DNA of 64,000 nucleotides, from NCBI GenBank assembly GCA_030041375.1, contig JASHOA010000022.1:42894-106893 (forward strand). Direction: 5' to 3'. Numbering within the stretch: position 1 is the first letter of the stretch; each line of letters begins with the position of its first letter. The notes below the pieces were generated by a model that saw only the letters and a list, made by a program, of their open reading frames with translations, was not told the DNA's origin and searched no databases. The DNA comes from Acetobacteraceae bacterium. Its GTDB lineage: Bacteria > Pseudomonadota > Alphaproteobacteria > Acetobacterales > Acetobacteraceae. Shown here one piece after another: positions 1 to 8,304 of this stretch. A program made the translations under genes and the position numbers.

Positions 1-445
1 AGGGCGCGACGACAACCGCGTTCCGTCCCTTCAGTGCCATCATGGCTTTGTTGACGGCGGTGGCGGAAGGGTTCGTCGAGGGGGTGACGGCGGCGACGAC
101 ACCGACCGGCTTGGCGAACTTGACGATTCCGCTGGCTGGATCCTCCTCGATCACGCCGACGGACCTGACGCGCAGGAGATCGCGCAGCGTGCCGAATGTC
201 TTGCGCTGGTTCTTGATGATCTTGTCGGGGACATTGCCGAGGCCCGTGTCCTCGACTGCAAGCCTGGCGAGCGAGGCGGCACGGTCGGAGCGATAGAGGG
301 ACCAGGCAAGCGCGATCACCAGCTCGTCGGTGCGCTCCTGATCGGCTTTGGCGATCGCGGCCATGGAGGTGCGGGCGCGTTCGATCAGAGGCTCGACGAC
401 GGCCTTGGTACCTCTGGCTTCGATGTCGGTGAGTGTCTGGTCCAT
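1..445 (-). CDS. Acylating aldehyde dehydrogenase, N-terminal part (sulfoacetaldehyde dehydrogenase-like)
   Basis: The gene runs off the left edge; only the first 148 codons are visible. The encoded N-terminus resembles CoA-acylating aldehyde dehydrogenases (EutE/AdhE/SauS type), with PVGVVAAVTPSTNP followed by MMALKGRNAVVVAP, the conserved cofactor-binding region. The ATG is preceded by a GGGAGG-rich ribosome site. It lies 79 bases downstream of xsc on the same strand, so it is probably the third gene of that operon. Known SauS enzymes interconvert sulfoacetyl-CoA and sulfoacetaldehyde, the substrate of Xsc. The context therefore suggests sulfoacetate metabolism, but the catalytic cysteine lies outside the window and the substrate is inferred. 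Confidence 0.75.
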   Translation of the reverse strand, partial: MDQTLTDIEARGTKAVVEPLIERARTSMAAIAKADQERTDELVIALAWSLYRSDRAASLARLAVEDTGLGNVPDKIIKNQRKTFGTLRDLLRVRSVGVIEEDPASGIVKFAKPVGVVAAVTPSTNPSATAVNKAMMALKGRNAVVVAP

Positions 446-524
446 GGCGAATTCCGACCTCCCTCCCCTCGCCTCTGCGATGGCCGCCGCAGCATGGCGC
501 TTGTGGCGGCCACCCCTTGGAGAT

Positions 525-2276
525 TCAGACGACCGTGTAGGCGGCGTATTTGTGGAGCAGCCGCTTCGGCTTGGAGAGAGCGTCGCGGCGGAAGGGATCG
601 CCGAGTTCCTGGGTCACCATCATTTCGAGGACGGTCGTCTTGCCGTCGCGCTGCGCGCGGCAGGCGCTTACCAGCGCGTCACCGACGTCGGAGATTTTGT
701 CGACCACCTGGCCCTCGGCCCCCATGGCGCGGGCGATCGCGGCGAAACTCGGGTTCTTGAGATTGGTGCCGACGAACCGGCGGGCGTAGAAATCGACCTG
801 GTTCTTCTTCTCGGCACCCCACTGACCGTTGTTGAAGACGACCGCCGTAACGGGGAGATTCTCGCGGACGGCGGTGAGGATTTCGCCAAAGCTCATGGTG
901 AAGGCGCCGTCGCCCACGTAGGCGATGGCCGGACGTGCCGGGGCGGCAGCCTTGGCGCCGATCGCGACCGGGAAGGCGTAGCCGCAATTTCCGAAGCTCA
1001 TGGCGGCGAGCATGCTGCGCGGCTGCTCGAAGCGGAGGTAGCTGTTCGATACCGAGCAGATATTGCCGATATCGGTGGAGACGATGGCGCCCTTCGGCAT
1101 GGCCTCTTCGAGAGCGCGGAGCATCTGTCTCGGATGCATGGCGGAGGCGGTACTGCCGACCTCGCGGCTGAAATCGTCAGTTTCCTGGGTCCAGTGGCCG
1201 AGTTCGTTTTCCCAGGCAGACTTTTCGGCGGCCACGGTCTCGAGCCGCTGCTGGCGCGATGCGGTGCCGCGGAGCGGGCGGTTGGCGAGCGCGGAAAGGA
1301 GCGCCTCCGTCACCTCTGCGGCGTCGCCCGCGATGCCGACCGACATTTTTTTGACGAGGCCAAGAGATTTCGGATCAGCATCGACCTGAATGATCTTGGC
1401 AGTGCGCGGCCAGTAGTCGATGCCGTGCTGGGGGAGCGTGCCGAACGGGCCGAGGCGCGTGCCGAGCGCGAGCACGATGTCGGCGCGGGCGATCAACTTC
1501 ATCGCCGCCTTGGAACCCTGATAGCCGAGCGGTCCGGCCCAGAGCGGGTGGTTGGCGGGGAAGCTGTCGTTGTGGAGATAGCTCGTGACAACGGGGGCGC
1601 CGAGCAGTTCGGCGAGCGAGGTGCAGGCTTCGCCTGCGCCGGAGGCGATGACGCCGCCGCCGGCGACGATGACCGGGAAGGTTGCATCGGCGAGAAGTGC
1701 GGCCGCGGCTCCGACCGCGTGCGGACTGCCGGCGCCGCGCTCAATCCGGATCGGTTCGGGGATCTCGTAGTCGTCCACTGCATAGAAATAGTCGCGTGGA
1801 ATGTTGAGCTGAGTCGGGCCGAGTTCGAGGATGGCACGGTCGAAGCAGCGGGCGGTGATTTCCGCCATCCGGCGCGGATTGTTGACGTGCCCCTGGTATT
1901 TCGTGATCCCCGAGAAGATCGGGAGCTGATCGGTTTCCTGGAAGCCGCCGAGGCCCATTGTCGAAGACCCCGATTCGGGGGTGACGGCGACGACGGGGCT
2001 GTGCGCCCAGTAGGCGGCGGCGATGGCGGTGACGAAATTCGTGATGCCGGGGCCGTTCTGGCCGATGCAGACCCCGTGGCGGCCGCTGATGCGGGCGTAG
2101 CCGTCTGCCATGTGGGCGGCGCCCTGTTCGTGAACGGTGGGGATGAAGCGGATGCCGGCGGCGGGAAAGAGATCCAGCGCGTCCATGTAGGCGGAGCCGA
2201 CGATGCCGAACATGTTCTGTACGCCCTGGGCATGCAGAGTTTCGACGAAGGCTTCGCTGGCGGTCATCTTGGTCAT
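525..2276 (-). CDS. xsc: Sulfoacetaldehyde acetyltransferase
   Basis: A 583-residue thiamine-diphosphate enzyme. Xsc converts sulfoacetaldehyde and phosphate to acetyl phosphate and sulfite, the desulfonation step of taurine, isethionate and sulfoacetate degradation in the cytoplasm. Visible: the N-terminal catalytic-type Glu in TVHEQGAAHMADGYAR (Glu50), the central FAD/NAD-like domain and the C-terminal ThDP motif starting GDGAFTMSFGE and ending near FNNGQWGAEKKN. The length matches the family (about 590). The start was chosen because its ATG overlaps the stop of the upstream iclR gene as ATGA, implying translational coupling. A second ATG three codons later is possible. The downstream gene is an acylating aldehyde dehydrogenase. 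Confidence 0.9.
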   Translation of the reverse strand: MTKMTASEAFVETLHAQGVQNMFGIVGSAYMDALDLFPAAGIRFIPTVHEQGAAHMADGYARISGRHGVCIGQNGPGITNFVTAIAAAYWAHSPVVAVTPESGSSTMGLGGFQETDQLPIFSGITKYQGHVNNPRRMAEITARCFDRAILELGPTQLNIPRDYFYAVDDYEIPEPIRIERGAGSPHAVGAAAALLADATFPVIVAGGGVIASGAGEACTSLAELLGAPVVTSYLHNDSFPANHPLWAGPLGYQGSKAAMKLIARADIVLALGTRLGPFGTLPQHGIDYWPRTAKIIQVDADPKSLGLVKKMSVGIAGDAAEVTEALLSALANRPLRGTASRQQRLETVAAEKSAWENELGHWTQETDDFSREVGSTASAMHPRQMLRALEEAMPKGAIVSTDIGNICSVSNSYLRFEQPRSMLAAMSFGNCGYAFPVAIGAKAAAPARPAIAYVGDGAFTMSFGEILTAVRENLPVTAVVFNNGQWGAEKKNQVDFYARRFVGTNLKNPSFAAIARAMGAEGQVVDKISDVGDALVSACRAQRDGKTTVLEMMVTQELGDPFRRDALSKPKRLLHKYAAYTVV

Positions 2277-3241
2277 CTGGGCTGCTTCCTCTGTCGCGTG
2301 GCCTGCCGCCGGTGCAAGGGAGGGCCGGCGGCGAAGCCGGGATTGAAGGTAGTGAGACTCTCGCCGAGCGCACGGGCTGCCTGGACCAGTGCGGCACGGT
2401 GGCGGTAGGCGTCGGAGATGGGCATGCGCGCGGCAGGTGCCTGGATCGCGATGCCGGCCAAGATTTCGTGGCGGTGATTGAACACCGGCGCGCCGAGGCA
2501 GACAACCCCGGCGAGGTACTCTTCGCGATCGACCGAAAGCCCGTCGCGGCGGATTTTCTCGAGTTCGGCTTCGAGAGAAGGCGTGGTGGTGATCGTGTTG
2601 CGGGTAAAGGGCCGGAGCTCGAGCTGCTCGAGCAGGGTTGCGCGTTGTCTTTCGGGCAGGAATGCGAGGAAGAGCTTGCCGATTGCCGTGCAGTAGAGGG
2701 GCACCCGGGCGCCGATCGGGAAGTGCAGCCGGAGCGGCCAATGCTGCGCCTCGACACGATCGAAATAGAGGATCTGGTTTCCTTCGAGGGTGCCGATGTT
2801 GCAGGTTTCGCCGACCTCGGCGACGAGGCCGTGCAGGATCTGGCGGCGTGGCGCGTACTGGATGGAGCTATTCAGGATGCCGAAGGCGAAGTCGACAAGG
2901 CGGGGACCGACCGCGATGCGGCGCGTGGCGAGCCCGCGGTGCAGGATGCCGTCTCGCTCGAACTGCTCGATCATGCGGTAGATGGTTGGCTTCGGCAGAT
3001 CGAGGTGGGCGGCGATTTCGGAGGCTGCGACCGGCCGGGCGGCGCGGACGATATATTCGAGAACCGCGAACGCGCGCTGGAAGACACCGGTGCCGAGTTT
3101 TGGCCCTTGCTCGGCGGTGTCCGGCGCCAGGAGTGCGGGTGCACGAGCGTGCGGGCGCGCGGCCCGCGCGCCCTTGGCGCGGGGCGGGCGGCGCTGCGGG
3201 CCGGTGTCATTGCGGCCCGAGTGATTGTGCGTTCGTCCCAC
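2273..3241 (-). CDS. IclR-family transcriptional regulator
   Basis: A predicted 322-residue regulator. A basic N-terminal tail precedes a winged-helix DNA-binding domain (around FAVLEYIVRAARPVAASEIA and LPKPTIYRMIEQFERDG) and the IclR effector-binding domain, with YCTAIGKLFLAFLPE and the late GIAIQAPAARMP. I take the GTG at 3241 as start because AGGAAAGG sits nine bases upstream; an in-frame start at 3307 would add 22 residues. The gene overlaps xsc by four bases and is first in the sulfonate operon, so it is the likely local regulator, sensing a sulfonate or a metabolite of it. It is divergent from the molybdenum hydroxylase genes, which it could also control. Confidence 0.85.
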   Translation of the reverse strand: MGRTHNHSGRNDTGPQRRPPRAKGARAARPHARAPALLAPDTAEQGPKLGTGVFQRAFAVLEYIVRAARPVAASEIAAHLDLPKPTIYRMIEQFERDGILHRGLATRRIAVGPRLVDFAFGILNSSIQYAPRRQILHGLVAEVGETCNIGTLEGNQILYFDRVEAQHWPLRLHFPIGARVPLYCTAIGKLFLAFLPERQRATLLEQLELRPFTRNTITTTPSLEAELEKIRRDGLSVDREEYLAGVVCLGAPVFNHRHEILAGIAIQAPAARMPISDAYRHRAALVQAARALGESLTTFNPGFAAGPPLHRRQATRQRKQPR

Positions 3242-3428
3242 TGAATGGTGCCTTTCCTCTTGAAAGCTGATACACGACGTCTTTCGGGTCAAGAGCGATT
3301 CGGCCACCGAGTTCCAGCGTCTCTGGCGTCAGGACCGTGGAGGCCAGCGGAAACGAAGCCCCGGCCCTTGGCGGGAAAGCCTCTCTTGTATAGGCAGAGC
3401 GGCAAGCAACCGACGAAGGCTTGGCATC
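3242..3428. promoter_or_regulatory. Divergent intergenic region between iclR-xsc and the molybdenum hydroxylase genes
   Basis: These 187 bases separate two divergently transcribed units and must hold the promoters of at least the iclR-xsc operon. I could not identify a convincing -35/-10 pair or a clear IclR palindrome by eye, so only the position is claimed. Confidence 0.4.
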
Positions 3429-5744
3429 ATGACCAAATTCGGTACCGCGCAATCCGTCCGTCGTGTCGAGGATCCGAGACTGTTGCAGGGGCGGGGCAGA
3501 TATACCGACGATATCGCTCCGCCCGGCGTGCTGCACGCCGTCGTGGTGCGCAGCCCCCATGCGCATGCGCGGATAGGCGGAATCGACAGCGAGGCCGCGC
3601 GGCGGGTGCCCGGGGTGGTTGGCATCTTCACGGCGGCCGATCTTGCCGCCGGCGGAGTGGGCGCGATGCCGTGCGAGGTTTCATTGAAGAACCGGGACGG
3701 CTCGAAGAACGCCGAACCGCCCCGCCCGGCTCTGGCCGGCGATGTCGCGAAGTACGTCGGCGATGGGGTCGCGCTGGTGGTGGCAGAGACGCTGAATGCG
3801 GCGCGCGACGGCGCGGCGGCAGTGACTGTGGACTATGATGTGCTGGCGTCGATCACCGACCTCTCGCGGGCGACGGAGGAGGGTGAGCCGCGTGTGTGGG
3901 AGGGGAGTGCCCGGAACATTTGCTTCGACTGGGAGATCGGAGATCGGGCCGCGACGGAGGCCGCGTTTGGGAAAGCGAGCCATGTCAGCCGGATCCAGGT
4001 TGTCAACAACCGCATCGTGGTCTGCTCGATGGAGACGCGAGCGGCGGTTGCGCAGTATGACGGGGCAACCGGGCGCTGGACGCTCGAAACCTGCACGCAG
4101 GGGGGCTGGCTGCTGAAGAGCCATCTCGCCAAGGTCTTCGGGGTCGATGCAGAGCGGTTTCATGTGCTGACGCCCGATGTCGGCGGCGGTTTCGGGATGA
4201 AGGCCTTTCCTTATCCCGAGCATGTGCTGGTGTGCTTCGCCGCGCGGCGGCTAGGCAAAGCCGTGAAATGGACCGCGGAGCGTTCGGAGGCGTTTCTTTC
4301 CGATACGCATGGGCGTGACAACATCTCGGAGGCCGAGTTGGCGCTGGGGCCCGATGGTCAGTTCCTGGCTCTGCGCACGCATATCGTTGCCAATATGGGC
4401 GCCTATCTTTCCGCCTTTGCGCCCTACATCCCGACCTATGCCGGCACGTGGGTGCTGCCCGGTGTGTACCAATTCCGCATTGCGTACGCGAATGTCATCG
4501 GCGTATTCACGAATACAACGCCGGTGGATGCCTATCGGGGGGCGGGACGCCCGGAAAGCAACTACCTGCTGGAGCGGCTGATCGACGCGGCGGCCGCGGA
4601 GATTGGGATCGACCGGGTAGCGTTGCGGCGGAGGAACATGGTGAAGTCCTCGGCGCTGCCATGGACGACGCCGGTCGGCAAAGTGTACGATTCCGGCGAT
4701 TTCGAGCGGGTGCTCGATGTGGCGCTCACCAAGTCCGAATGGGCGGGCTTTCCTGCAAGAAGGAATGCTTCGCTCGCCAAGGGAAAGAAACGCGGCATCG
4801 GGCTTGCGTATTACCTTGAGTCGACTGGAGGAAGCCCGACGGAGCGCGCGGAAATCCGGTTCAGCGAGGATCGGTTCGTCGATGTTTTCGTGGGCACCCA
4901 GAGCAACGGACAGGGACACGAAACTGCGTACGTGCAATTGACCTCGGAACGGCTGGGCGTCGAGGCGGAGCGCATTCGTATCCGCCAGGGAGACACCGAC
5001 CAAATTCCTGAAGGTGGTGGCACGGGCGGTGCCCGCAGCCTTTATTCGGAGGGCCAGGCAATCCTGGCCACGACCGCGAGCGTGATCGAAAAAGGGCGCA
5101 AGGCGGCGTCCGAAGCGCTGGAAGCGGCAGCGGAGGATATTGCCTTCGAGGACGGCAGCTTCCGCATCGCGGGCACCGACCGGGCGATCGAAATTCTCGA
5201 GCTTGCGGCGAAGCAGAGAGCCAAGGTTGCGGCAGGAGAGCAGGCGACATTGCTCGATTCGGTCGAGGTTGCGCCGATTCCGGCGGCGACCTTCCCGAAC
5301 GGTTGCCACATAGCAGAAGTGGAAATCGATCCGCAGACGGGCGTGGTGGATGTCGTGCGCTACACGGTCGCGGATGACTTCGGGAGGCTGGTCAACCCGA
5401 TGATTGCGCGCGGACAGGTGCATGGCGGTGTTGCCCAGGGGATCGGGCAGGCGGCGAATGAACTGACGGCGTACGACCGCGAGTCCGGACAATTGCTGTC
5501 GGGGAGCTTCATGGATTATGCGCTTCCGCGGGCCGACGACCTACCGGACATCGATGTCGAATTCGTGGAAATCCCGTGCAAGACGAATCCGTTGGGCGTG
5601 AAGGGCGCGGGCGAGGCGGGATCTGTCGGCAGTACGCCGGCGTTGATCAATGCCGTCATTGATGGCTTGCGCGATGCCGGAGTGACCAAGCTCGACATGC
5701 CGGCGAGCCCGGAGCGCGTCTGGCGGGCGTTGCAGCACGCCTGA
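3429..5744 (+). CDS. Molybdenum hydroxylase large subunit, form II CoxL-like (xanthine dehydrogenase family)
   Basis: A 771-residue molybdopterin-cytosine-dinucleotide-binding subunit. Visible: the family N-terminus VEDPRLLQGRGRYTDD, VVRSPHAHA, the AYRGAGRPE active-site loop near residue 368 that marks form II CoxL-like proteins rather than true CO dehydrogenase, and the catalytic Glu in GAGEAGSVGS near residue 729. Such subunits hydroxylate aldehydes, N-heterocycles or related compounds, normally with a 2Fe-2S subunit and an FAD subunit. Neither partner is encoded nearby. There is no signal peptide. A close paralog follows 110 bases downstream. The substrate is unknown. Confidence 0.85.
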   Translation: MTKFGTAQSVRRVEDPRLLQGRGRYTDDIAPPGVLHAVVVRSPHAHARIGGIDSEAARRVPGVVGIFTAADLAAGGVGAMPCEVSLKNRDGSKNAEPPRPALAGDVAKYVGDGVALVVAETLNAARDGAAAVTVDYDVLASITDLSRATEEGEPRVWEGSARNICFDWEIGDRAATEAAFGKASHVSRIQVVNNRIVVCSMETRAAVAQYDGATGRWTLETCTQGGWLLKSHLAKVFGVDAERFHVLTPDVGGGFGMKAFPYPEHVLVCFAARRLGKAVKWTAERSEAFLSDTHGRDNISEAELALGPDGQFLALRTHIVANMGAYLSAFAPYIPTYAGTWVLPGVYQFRIAYANVIGVFTNTTPVDAYRGAGRPESNYLLERLIDAAAAEIGIDRVALRRRNMVKSSALPWTTPVGKVYDSGDFERVLDVALTKSEWAGFPARRNASLAKGKKRGIGLAYYLESTGGSPTERAEIRFSEDRFVDVFVGTQSNGQGHETAYVQLTSERLGVEAERIRIRQGDTDQIPEGGGTGGARSLYSEGQAILATTASVIEKGRKAASEALEAAAEDIAFEDGSFRIAGTDRAIEILELAAKQRAKVAAGEQATLLDSVEVAPIPAATFPNGCHIAEVEIDPQTGVVDVVRYTVADDFGRLVNPMIARGQVHGGVAQGIGQAANELTAYDRESGQLLSGSFMDYALPRADDLPDIDVEFVEIPCKTNPLGVKGAGEAGSVGSTPALINAVIDGLRDAGVTKLDMPASPERVWRALQHA

Positions 5745-5772
5745 CGGAGCCGGCCTTCCCCGCGCGGGCCAC

Positions 5773-5792
5773 CGGCCGCGATTCCGCGGCCG
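5773..5792 (+). terminator. GC-rich hairpin between the paired molybdenum hydroxylase genes
   Basis: A perfect 8-bp stem (CGGCCGCG / CGCGGCCG) with a four-base loop is followed by TTTCCC. It lies 29 bases after the first large-subunit gene and 62 before the second. The short T-run makes it a weak intrinsic terminator or attenuator that would let the two genes be expressed at different levels. Confidence 0.5.
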
Positions 5793-5854
5793 TTTCCCTC
5801 GGCGTCGGTAAACTGAGAAGACGGCAAGAATTCGTTGCAGCGAAGGGAATTGCC

Positions 5855-8176
5855 ATGGCGCCATTGCAGGCGACTTCTGTCAGGCGGCGCGAGGATCGGC
5901 GGCTTCTGACGGGTGAGGGACGCTACGTTGCCGACGGCAAGCGGCCGGACATGCTCGATGCGGTGCTGGTGCGTTCGCCGCACGCCCATGCGGAGGTGCG
6001 GCGCGTTGACGGCGCGGCGGCGACGGCCGTTCCCGGCTTCGTGGGCTTCTACACGCATCGGGATCTAAGTGCAGTCGGGCCTATTCCAGGCGGCATCGGC
6101 TTTCCTCGTCCGGACGGGACGCCGGCGCCGCGGACAGACCGTTCCCTTCTTGCCAGAGAACGCGTCCGCTTCGTCGGCGAGCCGGTGGCGCTGGTGATCG
6201 CGGAGACCCGCGCTGCCGCCGAGGAAGCAGCGGAAAGGGTCGTCGTGGAGTATGCGGCTTTGCCGGTGGTGACCGATCCGGCGGAAGCGATGCGGCCGGG
6301 CGCACCGGCGGTATGGGACGAGACGCCCGACAATATCGCGTTTCTCTGGAAGGGAGGCGATGCCGAGCGGACCGCGGCCGGGTTGCGGGCGGCGGCGCGA
6401 GTTGCACAGCTGCGCTTCTCGATCTCGCGCGTGACCGCCAATTCTCTCGAACCGCGCGGCGCCTGGGCGGAAATCGAGCCCGACGGGCGCCTCGCGCTGC
6501 ATGCCTCGATCCAGGCCCCGTTTGGACTCCGGAACGGGTTGGCCGAGAACAATCTTCACGTGCGACCGACCGACATCCGGGTGCTGGCCGAGGATGTCGG
6601 CGGCTCGTTCGGCATGAAAGCCGGCGTGCAGGCGGAGTACGCGCTGGTCGCGTGGGCGGCGCAGAGACTCAAGAGACCGGTCCGCTGGGTGGCGGATCGG
6701 ACGGAGGGGTTTCTCAGCGACGAGCAGGCCCGCGAGATGCAGATTACGGCCGAACTGGGGCTCGACGCGGAGGGACGATTCACCGCACTGAAGGTGCGAT
6801 GGGACGTGAACCTGGGCGCCTATGTATCCGGCCGCTCGGCGTGGTGCGTGGGCAATATCGGCGGCATTGCCGGTGTGTACGCGATCCCCGCGATCTATGC
6901 CGAATGCTGCGGAGTCTTGACCCATACCGTGCCCACGGCGGCGTATCGGGGCGCCGGGCGGCCCGAGGCGACTTATACGATCGAGCAGATCATCGACGCG
7001 GCGGCGAGAGAGCTGAAGATCGATCCGTTCGAACTGAGGCGGCGCAACCTGATCGCACCCGAAGCGATGCCGTACCGGACCGCGCTCACCTTCACGTACG
7101 ATTGCGGAGAGTTCGAAGGGAACATGAAGGCGGCTGCGGATCTGGCGGATCTCGAGAGCTTCCCGACGCGGCGCGAAGAGGCGCGGCAAGCGGGCAAGCT
7201 GCGCGGAATCGGCATCTGCAACTGCATCGAGGTTGCCGGCGGACCGTTCCTGCGCCCGGGGAAGGACATGGCGAATCTGCGCCTGGCGCAAGACGGGACG
7301 CTCATTCTGCACACCGGGACGATGTCGGTCGGCCAGGGCGTGGAAACCGCGTTCTGCCAACTCATTGCCGAGAGGTTCGGGGTACCGATCGAGAAGGTCC
7401 GTTATGCGCAGGGAGACACCGACGATCTTCCCTATGGCAGGGGCAATGGCGGTTCGAGTTCGTTGTGCACGGGCGGCTCAGCGGTGTGGCTGGCCGCGGA
7501 CAGACTGATCGAAAGCGCGAAGCGGGTCGCGGCGGAACGCCTGGAGGCCGCGGTGGAGGATGTGACGTTCGAAGGCGGGGCGTTCACCATCGCTGGAACG
7601 GATCGTTCCGTGGATCTGGCGACGGTGGCGCGAGCGGCCGCCGATGGCGGCGAGGGCGAGGAGGGTGGCCTGGCGGAACAGGGGGAATTCGTTCCCGGCG
7701 CGGTCAACTATCCGAACGGCACGCATATCTGCGAAGTGGAGATCGATCCGGATACCGGAGTTGCGGAGATCGTGCGGTACAGCGCGGTGGAGGAACTGGG
7801 CGCGATCCTCAATCCGATGCTCGTGGCCGGGCAGTTGCATGGCGGCATTGCGCAAGGAATCGGCCAGGCGATGGGCGAAAAGATCGTGCACGACCGGGAA
7901 AGCGGGCAGCTTCTGACGGCCTCCTTCATGGACTACACGATGCCACGGGCCGGAGATCTGCCGGAGTTCCGGCTGGCGACGCGCGAGGTCCCGACCAAGG
8001 CCAACCCGATCGGTGCGAAGGGGGTCGGGGAGGCCGGTAACGTGGGCGCGCTGGCCGCGGCGATGAATGCAGTGAACGCGGCGCTGGCACCGCTCGGGGT
8101 CGGTCATCTCGACATGCCGGCGACGCCGGCCAGGGTCTGGCAAGCGATTCAGGCGGCGAAGAGCGGGCGGGATTGA
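5855..8176 (+). CDS. Second molybdenum hydroxylase large subunit (xanthine dehydrogenase family)
   Basis: A 773-residue paralog of the preceding protein. It has the same N-terminal plan (RREDRRLLTGEGRYVADG, VRSPHAHAEV), the AYRGAGRPEA loop, an FGMK molybdopterin segment and the catalytic Glu in GVGEAGNVGA near residue 726. Both catalytic motifs are intact, so it looks functional rather than a decaying copy. No 2Fe-2S or FAD subunit gene adjoins it. The next genes encode an exported PQQ dehydrogenase and a cytochrome c, which may be unrelated or may share a substrate pathway. A two-large-subunit heteromer or two enzymes of different specificity sharing distant small subunits are both possible. 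Confidence 0.85.
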   Translation: MAPLQATSVRRREDRRLLTGEGRYVADGKRPDMLDAVLVRSPHAHAEVRRVDGAAATAVPGFVGFYTHRDLSAVGPIPGGIGFPRPDGTPAPRTDRSLLARERVRFVGEPVALVIAETRAAAEEAAERVVVEYAALPVVTDPAEAMRPGAPAVWDETPDNIAFLWKGGDAERTAAGLRAAARVAQLRFSISRVTANSLEPRGAWAEIEPDGRLALHASIQAPFGLRNGLAENNLHVRPTDIRVLAEDVGGSFGMKAGVQAEYALVAWAAQRLKRPVRWVADRTEGFLSDEQAREMQITAELGLDAEGRFTALKVRWDVNLGAYVSGRSAWCVGNIGGIAGVYAIPAIYAECCGVLTHTVPTAAYRGAGRPEATYTIEQIIDAAARELKIDPFELRRRNLIAPEAMPYRTALTFTYDCGEFEGNMKAAADLADLESFPTRREEARQAGKLRGIGICNCIEVAGGPFLRPGKDMANLRLAQDGTLILHTGTMSVGQGVETAFCQLIAERFGVPIEKVRYAQGDTDDLPYGRGNGGSSSLCTGGSAVWLAADRLIESAKRVAAERLEAAVEDVTFEGGAFTIAGTDRSVDLATVARAAADGGEGEEGGLAEQGEFVPGAVNYPNGTHICEVEIDPDTGVAEIVRYSAVEELGAILNPMLVAGQLHGGIAQGIGQAMGEKIVHDRESGQLLTASFMDYTMPRAGDLPEFRLATREVPTKANPIGAKGVGEAGNVGALAAAMNAVNAALAPLGVGHLDMPATPARVWQAIQAAKSGRD

Positions 8177-8304
8177 CAGCCTTGCCGACTGGTCGCAGTC
8201 ATGTTCTCTGCGCGTTGCGACCATCATGTCGACATGCGATCCGTGGCGACGGCGCGGTGTGGCGTTCCGAGAACAAAGAAGCAGGGGGCGGGGGCCAGGA
8301 AACG

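Noticed and set aside
348..2408. A 686-codon open frame on the plus strand opposite xsc
   Set aside because: It has no family resemblance, is rich in Gly/Ala/Arg/Asp as expected for a GC-rich antisense frame, and overlaps the clear xsc gene entirely.
3429..8176. Aerobic carbon monoxide dehydrogenase
   Set aside because: The active-site loop is AYRGAGR (form II) rather than the AYRCSFR of true CoxL, and coxS/coxM are absent.
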